From positions 1 through 5,531 of the forward strand of contig CALINF010000146.1 of the NCBI GenBank assembly GCA_938045215.1: 5,531 nt of DNA, read 5' to 3'. This document shows, one piece after another, positions 1 to 5,216 of the stretch. The notes beneath the pieces were generated by a model. That model did not search any database. It saw nothing but the letters and a program-made list of their open reading frames with translations, and was not told the DNA's origin. The position numbers were made by a program, and so were the translations under genes. The DNA is from an uncultured Halieaceae bacterium. Lineage in GTDB: Bacteria > Pseudomonadota > Gammaproteobacteria > Pseudomonadales > Halieaceae. The first letter of the stretch is position 1, and each line of letters opens with the position of its first letter.

Positions 1-75
1 GGACACGTTGCTGATGTGTCCCTGCGCGTCGGTTTCGTAAAAGCGTGGGACAAGTTCCAGAGTATAGGTTGGCAC
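1..75 (-). CDS. Acyl-CoA thioesterase, 4HBT/hotdog family (5' end only)
   Basis: Only the first 25 codons are in the window; the gene runs off the left edge. The minus-strand peptide begins MPTYTLELVPRF and continues YETDAQGHISNVS. The segment from Phe12 to Asn23 resembles the signature of 4-hydroxybenzoyl-CoA thioesterase-like proteins (R-Y-x-E-T-D-x-x-G-H-x-N-N), in which the Asp at the TD position is the usual catalytic residue (here Asp16). Such hotdog-fold enzymes hydrolyse acyl-CoA thioesters in the cytoplasm. The start is GTG at 73-75: an in-frame TAA lies a few codons upstream with no ATG between, and an AAGGAG ribosome site sits 9 bases before the GTG. It lies 41 bases downstream of the methyltransferase gene on the same strand, so the two may be co-transcribed. 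The family call rests on one short motif; the substrate cannot be told. Confidence 0.72.
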   Translation of the reverse strand, partial: MPTYTLELVPRFYETDAQGHISNVS

Positions 76-84
76 GGCAAGAGA

Positions 85-90
85 CTCCTT
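85..90 (-). promoter_or_regulatory. Shine-Dalgarno site of the thioesterase gene
   Basis: AAGGAG on the minus strand lies 9 bases upstream of the GTG at 73-75. It decides this non-ATG start, because no ATG is available between the in-frame upstream TAA and the conserved thioesterase motif. Confidence 0.7.
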
Positions 91-116
91 GGGGATTTAT
101 CGGATGGTGCGCATTG

Positions 117-851
117 TCAGGCAGGCAACCCATTGCCTGCAAGGTAGATCGACACCTGACGAAACTCGGGGGACTCATCCAGATCGGGCAGCGTCGATGC
201 CTCGCACTGTTTTACCCGGCGGTAAGGGTGCATATTGAAGTCCTTGATTCGCGAATCTGCCATCAGCACGCTGGGCGCTCGGGACAGAAAACGTTGCAAC
301 CACGGCAAATTCTCGATGTCGTACAACACATCGGCCACGATGATGAGGTCGATGTCGCCGGCCGCGTCTGCAAAATCTGCGACCAAATTCAGATCCACGC
401 CGTTGAGCGCAGCGTTTCGCGCTGTTGCGCGCAACGCAAGAGGATCGATATCACAGGCAATTACCCGCTGCGCACCTGCCAGTGCAGCCGCGATGCCGAC
501 AACACCAGAACCACAACCGAAATCCAGCACGCTCAGCCCGCGCACCAACTCTGGATTCTGGAGCAGATGCCGGGCAAGCACCTGGCCACTCGCCCAACAG
601 AAGGTCCAGTACAAGGGATTCTCCATCAGGTACAACATCTGCTCAGGCAATAGCTGGTGCTGGGGATAGTCGCTGTTGAGCAGGTACAAGGAGATCTCGG
701 GTGACAGCGGCAGCGGCATAGACTCAATGCGTGCACCCGGAAGCGCTGCAGAAAGGCACTGGGTAAGCTCGGCATCAACAAGGGGAACTGAAAGTGGATT
801 CATAGGTTCGCAGTTTACATTCTCGTGGCAAGCTTTAAAGTACGCCTCCAT
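117..851 (-). CDS. Class I SAM-dependent methyltransferase, ETF-beta lysine methyltransferase-like
   Basis: A 244-residue seven-beta-strand methyltransferase. Visible landmarks are a Tyr-Trp-x-Phe-x-Trp-Ala-Ser-Gly-Gln stretch at about 81-90, the SAM-binding glycine motif LDFGCGSGVVGI at 109-120, the acidic ribose-binding motif ACDIDPLA at 132-139 followed by a conserved Asn-Ala-x-x-Asn, and the post-II motif ADVLYD at 173-178, which fits the D-x-x-Y signature of protein lysine methyltransferases related to METTL20. That family trimethylates lysines of the electron transfer flavoprotein beta subunit; the substrate here is inferred from resemblance only, and PrmA-like or other targets remain possible. 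The ATG at 849-851 has a strong GGGAGG site 7 bases upstream. A second ATG at 801-803 (residue 17) has no clear ribosome site but would avoid overlap with rluA. The conserved part starts after both, so the start is uncertain. A thioesterase gene follows on the same strand. Confidence 0.8.
   Translation of the reverse strand: MEAYFKACHENVNCEPMNPLSVPLVDAELTQCLSAALPGARIESMPLPLSPEISLYLLNSDYPQHQLLPEQMLYLMENPLYWTFCWASGQVLARHLLQNPELVRGLSVLDFGCGSGVVGIAAALAGAQRVIACDIDPLALRATARNAALNGVDLNLVADFADAAGDIDLIIVADVLYDIENLPWLQRFLSRAPSVLMADSRIKDFNMHPYRRVKQCEASTLPDLDESPEFRQVSIYLAGNGLPA
814..841 (+). promoter_or_regulatory. Possible sigma-70 promoter of rluA
   Basis: TTTACA (814-819; five of six bases match the -35 consensus) is followed after 16 bases by TAAAGT (836-841; four of six match the -10 consensus). 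Transcription would begin near 848, almost at the rluA ATG at 850, giving a leaderless or nearly leaderless message. This would fit the lack of a good ribosome site before that ATG. The -10 is poor, so this is a weak prediction. Confidence 0.25.
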
Positions 852-1509
852 GTCGCTGCCTCCCTATATCGTTCCTCACAGTCAGGAGAAAACCCGTATC
901 CTCTACGAGGACGATGACCTGTTGCTGGTGTGCAAACCGCACCTGTTGTTAACCGTGCCTGGACGCCACCCACTCAACAAGGACTGCATGATCACGCGCC
1001 TGCAGGCCGACTATCCTACTGCCAGCGTGGTGCATCGCCTTGATCTGGATACATCAGGGATATTAATCGTCCCCCTCAACAAACCAGCCCACTCTCACAT
1101 CAGCCGCCAGTTTCAGGAGCGGCAAGTGGAAAAACAGTATGACGCCGTGGTCTGGGGAGAGATAAAACCTGACTCCGGTGAAATCGACCTGCCCATTGCA
1201 GCAGATTGGGAAAATCGCCCCAGACAGATGATTAGTCATGACCGGGGCAAGTCCGCGCTGACGCGCTATGAGGTGCAGCAGCGCGAGGCTGATCGCACCC
1301 GGGTGTTGCTAAAACCGGTCACCGGACGATCGCACCAGCTACGTATCCACATGCGTGAGCTGGGACATCCGATATTGGGGTGCGACATGTACGCGCACGA
1401 CGAGGCATTGGCGATGTCACCTCGCTTGTTGCTCCATGCCAGCTGGATCGGATTTACCCACCCGGTAACAGGCAAACGCATCGAAGGCATTTGTCCGGCT
1501 GAATTCTAG
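850..1509 (+). CDS. rluA: Dual-specificity 23S rRNA U746 / tRNA U32 pseudouridine synthase RluA
   Basis: RluA converts uridine to pseudouridine at position 746 of 23S rRNA and position 32 of several tRNAs in E. coli. The 219-residue product has the length of E. coli RluA as I recall it and reads alike throughout: ILYEDDDLLLVCKP near residues 17-30, TVPGRHP, then the catalytic motif HRLDLDTSG at 62-70 with the nucleophile Asp65, the segment QFQERQVEKQYDAVVWG, the KPVTGRSHQLRIHM motif, and RLLLHA near the C-terminus. There is no S4 domain, as is usual for RluA. The frame is open upstream to 676, but that part lies over the methyltransferase and does not resemble the family, so I chose ATG 850. 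No strong ribosome site precedes it (AAAG at 837-840 is the best). The gene is divergent from the methyltransferase and convergent with sseA, 18 bases away, with no evident terminator between. Confidence 0.93.
   Translation: MSLPPYIVPHSQEKTRILYEDDDLLLVCKPHLLLTVPGRHPLNKDCMITRLQADYPTASVVHRLDLDTSGILIVPLNKPAHSHISRQFQERQVEKQYDAVVWGEIKPDSGEIDLPIAADWENRPRQMISHDRGKSALTRYEVQQREADRTRVLLKPVTGRSHQLRIHMRELGHPILGCDMYAHDEALAMSPRLLLHASWIGFTHPVTGKRIEGICPAEF
859..864 (-). promoter_or_regulatory. Shine-Dalgarno site for the upstream methyltransferase start
   Basis: GGGAGG on the minus strand, 7 bases before the ATG at 849-851. It lies inside rluA, opposite the codons for Pro4 and Pro5. It favours the longer methyltransferase start over the ATG at 801-803, which has no comparable site. 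It could also be a chance result of two proline codons. Confidence 0.45.
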
Positions 1510-1527
1510 CCTCGCAATGCCTGCAGA

Positions 1528-2325
1528 TTAACTGTCCAGATAGCTGCACCAGTCACTCCAGCTGCCCGCATACAATACCGCATCGTCCCGGCCAAGCACC
1601 GCCAGGGAAAACAGATTGACGCAGGCAGTCACGCCTGAGCCGCAGTACACCACTATTGACTCACTCTCCAGCAGGTCGCCCCAGTGCTGGCGTAAATGCA
1701 ACTCCGAACCAATTCGACCGTTGTCGCTGGTCACGCCCTGCCAGGGTAGGTTTACAGCACCGGGAATATGGCCAGCAACAGGGTCGATAGGCTCCTCAAG
1801 TCCCTGATAACGAGTAGCCTCACGCGAATCCACCAGTGCCGCTCCACCTGCCTGAAGATCGGCGAGGTCGTGAATCCCGCAGGCACCCGAAAATGCGAGA
1901 TCGAGCGCTACTGGCGCAGCGTTCATCGCCGGCGTGCTTTCTTGCGGTTCGCCGCCGGCCGTCAGCCACCCGGAATAGCCACCATTGAGCAACTCGGGAG
2001 GGCGATAACCCATCGCTCGCATCATCCACCACAAGCGTGCGGCGAAGGCGAAGCGGGAATCATCATAGGCAATCACCCGCGTGGTTGGTCCTATGCCCAT
2101 CGATGCCAGGCGCTGCGCAAAAACATCCGCAGGCGGAAGAGGATGCCGTCCACCGCGCGCTTGAACCGGACCCGATAAGTCGGTATCCAGCGCCAGGTAG
2201 TGAGCACCGGGAATGTGCCCCGCCTCATAGGCAGCTCGACCCGCGTTGACATCGTGCAGGGCAAACCGACAGTCGACAATGATCGCATCACTGGCCATAC
2301 CCAGCTCGTTAGGCTCTATCAGCAT
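1528..2325 (-). CDS. sseA: 3-mercaptopyruvate sulfurtransferase (tandem-rhodanese protein)
   Basis: A 265-residue cytoplasmic protein with two rhodanese domains. The N-terminal domain (about 1-125) has the DCRF and GHIPGA elements, but Asp88-Asp89 (YDDSRFAFAARLWW) stands where an active cysteine would be, so it is the non-catalytic half. The C-terminal domain (about 140-265) has LVDSREATRYQG, a second GHIPGA at 185-190, and the active loop CGSGVTA with Cys228. CGSGVTA is typical of 3-mercaptopyruvate sulfurtransferases, whereas thiosulfate sulfurtransferases usually have CRKGVT. The expected reaction moves sulfur from 3-mercaptopyruvate to the cysteine and on to a thiol acceptor, releasing pyruvate. 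The ATG has a CAGGAG site 7 bases upstream. The protein is slightly shorter than E. coli SseA (about 281). It is divergent from the DUF2244 gene and shows no operon partner here. Thiosulfate as the real donor cannot be excluded. Confidence 0.9.
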   Translation of the reverse strand: MLIEPNELGMASDAIIVDCRFALHDVNAGRAAYEAGHIPGAHYLALDTDLSGPVQARGGRHPLPPADVFAQRLASMGIGPTTRVIAYDDSRFAFAARLWWMMRAMGYRPPELLNGGYSGWLTAGGEPQESTPAMNAAPVALDLAFSGACGIHDLADLQAGGAALVDSREATRYQGLEEPIDPVAGHIPGAVNLPWQGVTSDNGRIGSELHLRQHWGDLLESESIVVYCGSGVTACVNLFSLAVLGRDDAVLYAGSWSDWCSYLDS

Positions 2326-2332
2326 GCTGAAA

Positions 2333-2338
2333 CTCCTG
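2333..2338 (-). promoter_or_regulatory. Shine-Dalgarno site of sseA
   Basis: CAGGAG on the minus strand, 7 bases before the ATG at 2323-2325; it supports this start. Confidence 0.7.
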
Positions 2339-2346
2339 AGAAACCT

Positions 2347-2357
2347 GCATTATGCAA
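2347..2357. repeat. 11-base palindrome TGCAT-T-ATGCA upstream of sseA
   Basis: A perfect 5-base inverted repeat around a single central base, between the divergent sseA and DUF2244 genes. On the minus strand it contains CATAAT (2349-2354), five of six matches to the -10 consensus, which would start sseA transcription near 2342, just before its ribosome site. No good -35 hexamer is seen at the proper distance (CGTGCG at 17 bases). It could be a promoter core, a small operator, or chance. Confidence 0.35.
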
Positions 2358-2406
2358 GAATGAGGGACGCGCGCACGAGGCAGTGTGTACCACGCGCCAA
2401 ATTGGC

Positions 2407-2412
2407 TAGAAT
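2407..2412 (+). promoter_or_regulatory. Possible -10 element for the DUF2244 gene
   Basis: TAGAAT matches five of six bases of the -10 consensus and lies 26 bases before the TTG start, a sensible leader length. The region 16-18 bases upstream (around 2383-2390) has no recognisable -35 hexamer, so the prediction is weak. Confidence 0.3.
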
Positions 2413-2425
2413 AAGTCTCTTTCAC

Positions 2426-2430
2426 AGGGA
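2426..2430 (+). promoter_or_regulatory. Shine-Dalgarno site deciding the TTG start of the DUF2244 gene
   Basis: AGGGA with 8 bases to the TTG at 2439-2441. It is the main support for this rare start codon, as no ATG is present between the upstream in-frame stop and the hydrophobic core. Confidence 0.5.
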
Positions 2431-2438
2431 ACGGAACC

Positions 2439-2942
2439 TTGGTTACCAGTACCCGCAATGCGCAAAAGCTTTTGATTGTGGCAAAGCCCAATCACTCCTC
2501 TTCGTGGCGAAGCAATCAATTAGCGCTGCTGGCGATCGCAGTGCCTTCTCTCGGTGCAGGGATCGGCTTCGCGTTAGCAGGTGCCTGGCCCATCCTGCCA
2601 CTGGCCGGACTGGAGATCGCGGCGCTGGGTTGCGCCCTCTATTACGTGAACTGGAAACTACAGTATCGGCATGTGATCACACTGGATAAGGACAAAGTTG
2701 TCATCGACAAGGGCCACTACCTACCCAAACAACGATGGGAGTTTGAACGCCACACGGCGGGGCTCGCAGTGACGCCCGAACAACACCCCTGGGATGGGCC
2801 TCGCCTGACCCTTCACAATGACAGCGAGCAGGTCAGTGTCGGCGAGTTTCTCAATCGAGATGACTGCCTCAAGCTCCTGGCTGTACTGCGCAAGGAGATC
2901 CGCGTGGGTACACACGGCCCCACCGAGAAAGTTACTCTGTGA
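2439..2942 (+). CDS. DUF2244 family membrane protein
   Basis: A 167-residue protein matching the pattern of DUF2244 proteins, whose function is not known. After a short polar N-terminus with the family-like PNHSSSWRSNQ (17-27) come two closely spaced hydrophobic helices, about 27-46 and 50-70, with PLAGLEIAALGCALYYV in the second. A soluble C-terminal part follows (about 72-167), probably cytoplasmic, including ITLDKDKVVIDKG and the typical GEFLNRDDCLKLL near 135-147. The start is taken as TTG at 2439: it is the most upstream start codon after an in-frame TAA at 2412-2414, and AGGGA at 2426-2430 lies 8 bases before it. An internal TTG or GTG near residues 12-14 would leave the family core intact and cannot be excluded. 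The gene is divergent from sseA and convergent with the crotonase gene. Partners cannot be inferred from this context. Confidence 0.8.
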   Translation: MVTSTRNAQKLLIVAKPNHSSSWRSNQLALLAIAVPSLGAGIGFALAGAWPILPLAGLEIAALGCALYYVNWKLQYRHVITLDKDKVVIDKGHYLPKQRWEFERHTAGLAVTPEQHPWDGPRLTLHNDSEQVSVGEFLNRDDCLKLLAVLRKEIRVGTHGPTEKVTL

Positions 2943-2987
2943 CCACAACTCCTACTTCGCTCACCCGCGGGGTCATCGGCGACGAGT

Positions 2988-3005
2988 GATGCGTTAGAGC
3001 GCATC
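2988..3005 (+). terminator. Hairpin between convergent genes, weak terminator candidate
   Basis: GATGCG and CGCATC form a perfect 6-base stem with the 6-base loop TTAGAG, extendable by one T-G wobble pair (2987 with 3006). It sits 45 bases after the stop of the DUF2244 gene and a few bases from the stop of the crotonase gene. The downstream bases on the plus strand (TCTATATATCTT) are T-rich but not a run of T, so it is not a classic intrinsic terminator. It may end plus-strand transcription weakly or act from both sides. Confidence 0.35.
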
Positions 3006-3009
3006 GAAT

Positions 3010-3789
3010 CTATATATCTTCAAAGCCACCATGACGACCCCGACCAGACGCAAAGCGACTGGCTCCAGTGACAGTTTCACGAGATGCAATCACATCCAAA
3101 CCCCTGGTGAACTCATTCGCCAGCGCCTCACCGATAGGCTGACCCCATTGCTCCAGCGCACTGAGCCGGTCCGAACGCATACACATCTGCGGGAAGGCGC
3201 TGATCTGCTGCGCCAATTCAAGGGCCACCTGCAACGCCTGCCCATGCTCTGCCAGACGATTGGCAAGCCCAATCGAAAACGCTTCCTGTGCGTCGACTGG
3301 CCGCCCGGTAAGGATAAGATCCATGGCTCGACTGTGTCCGATCAGACGGGGCAGGCGTACGGTACCACCATCAACCAAAGGCACGCCCCAGCGACGGCAG
3401 AAAACACCCAACCTGGCCGTTGTCTCCATTACGCGCAGATCACACCAAAGTGCCAGCTCAAGCCCACCAGCAACCGCGTGCCCGGCTATCGCCGCTATTA
3501 CGGGTTTACTCAACTGCATACGAGAGGGACCCATAGGCCCATCTCCATCATGGCTCATAGGATTGCTGTCTTTACCCGCAGCGACAGCCTTGAGATCTGC
3601 GCCGGCACAGAAATGACCATCGCGCCCCTGCAAAATGGCCACGGTGCTCTCATCATCGTCATCAAAGGCACGAAATGCCGCAGCAAGAGCACGCGCGGTT
3701 TCACCGTCCACAGCATTGCGCACCCCGGGACGCTCAATTGTCACCACTGTGGCTGTGCCAACGCGCTCTACTGACACCTTGTCTGTCAT
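3010..3789 (-). CDS. Crotonase-fold enoyl-CoA hydratase/isomerase family protein
   Basis: A 259-residue cytoplasmic crotonase-superfamily protein. The oxyanion-hole segments are clear: FCAGADLK at 60-67 and AGHAVAGGLELALWCD at 102-117. Glu111 in GGLEL aligns with the first catalytic glutamate of enoyl-CoA hydratase. The second (Glu164 in the rat enzyme, in a QPE motif) is not kept: the segment is ARLGVFCRRWGVPLVDGG, which puts Cys131 there, with Asp140 a little further on. LTGRPVDAQEAFSIGLAN (160-177) is typical of the fold, and the Arg/Gly-rich C-terminus RFASGRGRHG (245-254) looks characteristic of this subgroup. The CoA-thioester reaction (hydration, isomerisation or other) therefore cannot be assigned. 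ATG 3789 is preceded by a strong AAGGAGG site. It is divergent from rimO and monocistronic in this window. Confidence 0.88.
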   Translation of the reverse strand: MTDKVSVERVGTATVVTIERPGVRNAVDGETARALAAAFRAFDDDDESTVAILQGRDGHFCAGADLKAVAAGKDSNPMSHDGDGPMGPSRMQLSKPVIAAIAGHAVAGGLELALWCDLRVMETTARLGVFCRRWGVPLVDGGTVRLPRLIGHSRAMDLILTGRPVDAQEAFSIGLANRLAEHGQALQVALELAQQISAFPQMCMRSDRLSALEQWGQPIGEALANEFTRGLDVIASRETVTGASRFASGRGRHGGFEDI

Positions 3790-3795
3790 AACTAC

Positions 3796-3802
3796 CCTCC
3801 TT
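3796..3802 (-). promoter_or_regulatory. Strong Shine-Dalgarno site of the crotonase gene
   Basis: AAGGAGG on the minus strand, 6 bases before the ATG at 3787-3789. It is the best ribosome site in the window and fixes the start. Confidence 0.8.
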
Positions 3803-3832
3803 CAATGAAACTATCCAAATCAGAATAGCACC

Positions 3833-3862
3833 ATTACAGCACCGCTCCTGCCACGCTATAAT
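3833..3862 (+). promoter_or_regulatory. Sigma-70 promoter of rimO
   Basis: A perfect TATAAT -10 at 3857-3862, with ATTACA at 3833-3838 (four of six -35 matches) 18 bases upstream. Transcription would start near 3869, leaving about 24 bases of leader before the ATG at 3893. It lies in the 103-base gap between the divergent crotonase and rimO genes and probably drives rimO and rsmE together. Confidence 0.6.
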
Positions 3863-3892
3863 CGCCACCTCTTTCGCCTACAGGCACTGACT

Positions 3893-5209
3893 ATGTCACG
3901 CAACAAGGTCGGCTTTGTGAGCCTGGGCTGCCCCAAAGCCCTGGTTGATTCCGAGCGCATCCTCACGCAACTGAAAATTGATGGCTATGACATCGTACCC
4001 ACCTACGAAGATGCCGAGATTGTGGTGGTTAACACCTGCGGCTTCATCGACAGCGCCAAACAGGAATCACTGGATGCAATCGGTGAGGCGCTGAGTGAGA
4101 ATGGCCGGGTTATTGTCACCGGCTGCATGGGTAAGGGCGACGACGCTGCCTCTATCAAGGCTCTGCACCCAAAAGTACTGAGTGTCACGGGGCCAGCGGC
4201 CTATGAAGAAGTTGTCGGCGCAGTGCACGAATTCGTACCACACACCCCGGTACATGATCCCTATGTTGACCTGGTTCCTCCCCAGGGCATCAAACTCACG
4301 CCCAGACACTATGCCTATCTGAAAATTTCAGAGGGCTGCAATCATCGATGCAAGTTCTGCATTATCCCGAGCATGCGCGGCGACCTGGTCAGTCGACCCA
4401 TAGGCGACGTGATGGGTGAGGCCGAGCGCCTCGCCAATGCGGGTGTGCGGGAACTGCTGGTGATCTCTCAAGACACCAGCGCTTATGGAGTGGATCTGAA
4501 GTTCCGTACCGGGTTCTGGAACGGCAGACCCTTGAAGACCAACATGCTGTCGTTGTGTGAGGCGCTGGGTGAGTTTGGCATCTGGGTACGCCTGCACTAC
4601 GTGTACCCCTACCCCCACGTCGACCATGTGGTGCCGCTGATGGCCGATGGCAAAATTTTGCCCTACCTCGACATACCCTTGCAGCACGGCAGCCCCAGCG
4701 TTCTCAAGCGAATGAAACGCCCTGCCGCTGCCGAGAAGTCGCTGGATCGCATCCGCAGTTGGCGTGATATCTGTCCGGACATTACGCTGCGCAGCACCTT
4801 CATCGTCGGCTTCCCGGGCGAGACAGACGCTGAATTTGAAACCTTGCTCGACTTCCTGCAAGAAGCACAACTGGATCGCGTCGGTTGCTTCCAGTACTCA
4901 CCGGTAGCCGGCGCTGCGGCAAACGACCTTCCCGATCACGTGCCTGCTGAGCTCAAGCAGGAGCGTTGGGACCGGTTCATGGCACTGCAACAAACCATCA
5001 GCGCTGACAAATTGCAGGCCAAGATAGGCAAGGAAATTGAGATCCTGATCGATCAGGTCGATGAGCAGGGCGCTGTCGGACGCTCCACCGCGGACGCGCC
5101 AGAGATCGATGGCAAAGTGTATCTCGATGGTGCTACCGACCTGCAACCGGGCGACTTTGTCTCTGCGCAGGTAACACATGCCGATGAGTACGACCTGTGG
5201 GCAGGCTGA
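3893..5209 (+). CDS. rimO: Ribosomal protein S12 methylthiotransferase RimO
   Basis: RimO is a radical-SAM enzyme that adds a methylthio group to the beta carbon of a conserved aspartate of ribosomal protein S12 (Asp88 in E. coli). The 438 residues have the three expected parts. The N-terminal UPF0004/MTTase domain binds one 4Fe-4S cluster through Cys13 (SLGCPKALVDSE), Cys49 (NTCGFIDSA) and Cys78 (TGCMG). The radical-SAM domain has the CxxxCxxC motif Cys149, Cys153, Cys156 in SEGCNHRCKFCIIPSMRGD, then RLHYVYPYPH (233-242), LDIPLQHGSP and STFIVGFPGE. A C-terminal TRAM domain (about 373-437) ends in HADEYDLWAG. Length and sequence agree with E. coli RimO (about 441) throughout, and the S12-specific features separate it from MiaB. 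The only ribosome site is a weak AGG at 3882-3884, 8 bases before the ATG. rsmE begins 7 bases after the stop. Confidence 0.96.
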   Translation: MSRNKVGFVSLGCPKALVDSERILTQLKIDGYDIVPTYEDAEIVVVNTCGFIDSAKQESLDAIGEALSENGRVIVTGCMGKGDDAASIKALHPKVLSVTGPAAYEEVVGAVHEFVPHTPVHDPYVDLVPPQGIKLTPRHYAYLKISEGCNHRCKFCIIPSMRGDLVSRPIGDVMGEAERLANAGVRELLVISQDTSAYGVDLKFRTGFWNGRPLKTNMLSLCEALGEFGIWVRLHYVYPYPHVDHVVPLMADGKILPYLDIPLQHGSPSVLKRMKRPAAAEKSLDRIRSWRDICPDITLRSTFIVGFPGETDAEFETLLDFLQEAQLDRVGCFQYSPVAGAAANDLPDHVPAELKQERWDRFMALQQTISADKLQAKIGKEIEILIDQVDEQGAVGRSTADAPEIDGKVYLDGATDLQPGDFVSAQVTHADEYDLWAG

Positions 5210-5216
5210 GAGCACT

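Noticed and set aside
45..653. A 202-codon plus-strand frame opposite the methyltransferase
   Set aside because: It has no family resemblance and unusual composition, and it lies over clear SAM-binding motifs on the other strand.
676..849. 58-codon upstream extension of rluA
   Set aside because: It does not resemble the RluA N-terminus and lies over methyltransferase coding sequence; starting at ATG 850 gives the normal RluA length of 219.
1510..1527. Possible shared terminator between rluA and sseA
   Set aside because: The 18-base gap has only a CTGCAG palindrome and no stem-loop or T run.
2246..2689. A plus-strand frame spanning the sseA start, the intergenic gap and the DUF2244 start
   Set aside because: It crosses two real genes in other frames and shows no domain; the DUF2244 frame accounts for the coding signal.
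2964..2971. CCCGCGGG palindrome in the gap after the DUF2244 gene
   Set aside because: It is an 8-base palindrome with no loop, so it cannot form a useful RNA hairpin, and it is common by chance in GC-rich DNA.
3031..3774. A 247-codon open frame on the plus strand opposite the crotonase gene
   Set aside because: The translation is rich in Thr, Arg, His and Pro, with no recognisable domain. The minus-strand crotonase has conserved motifs across the same bases and a strong ribosome site, so this is a shadow frame.
4328..4870. A 180-codon minus-strand frame inside rimO
   Set aside because: It lies opposite the highly conserved radical-SAM domain of rimO and has no recognisable protein features.
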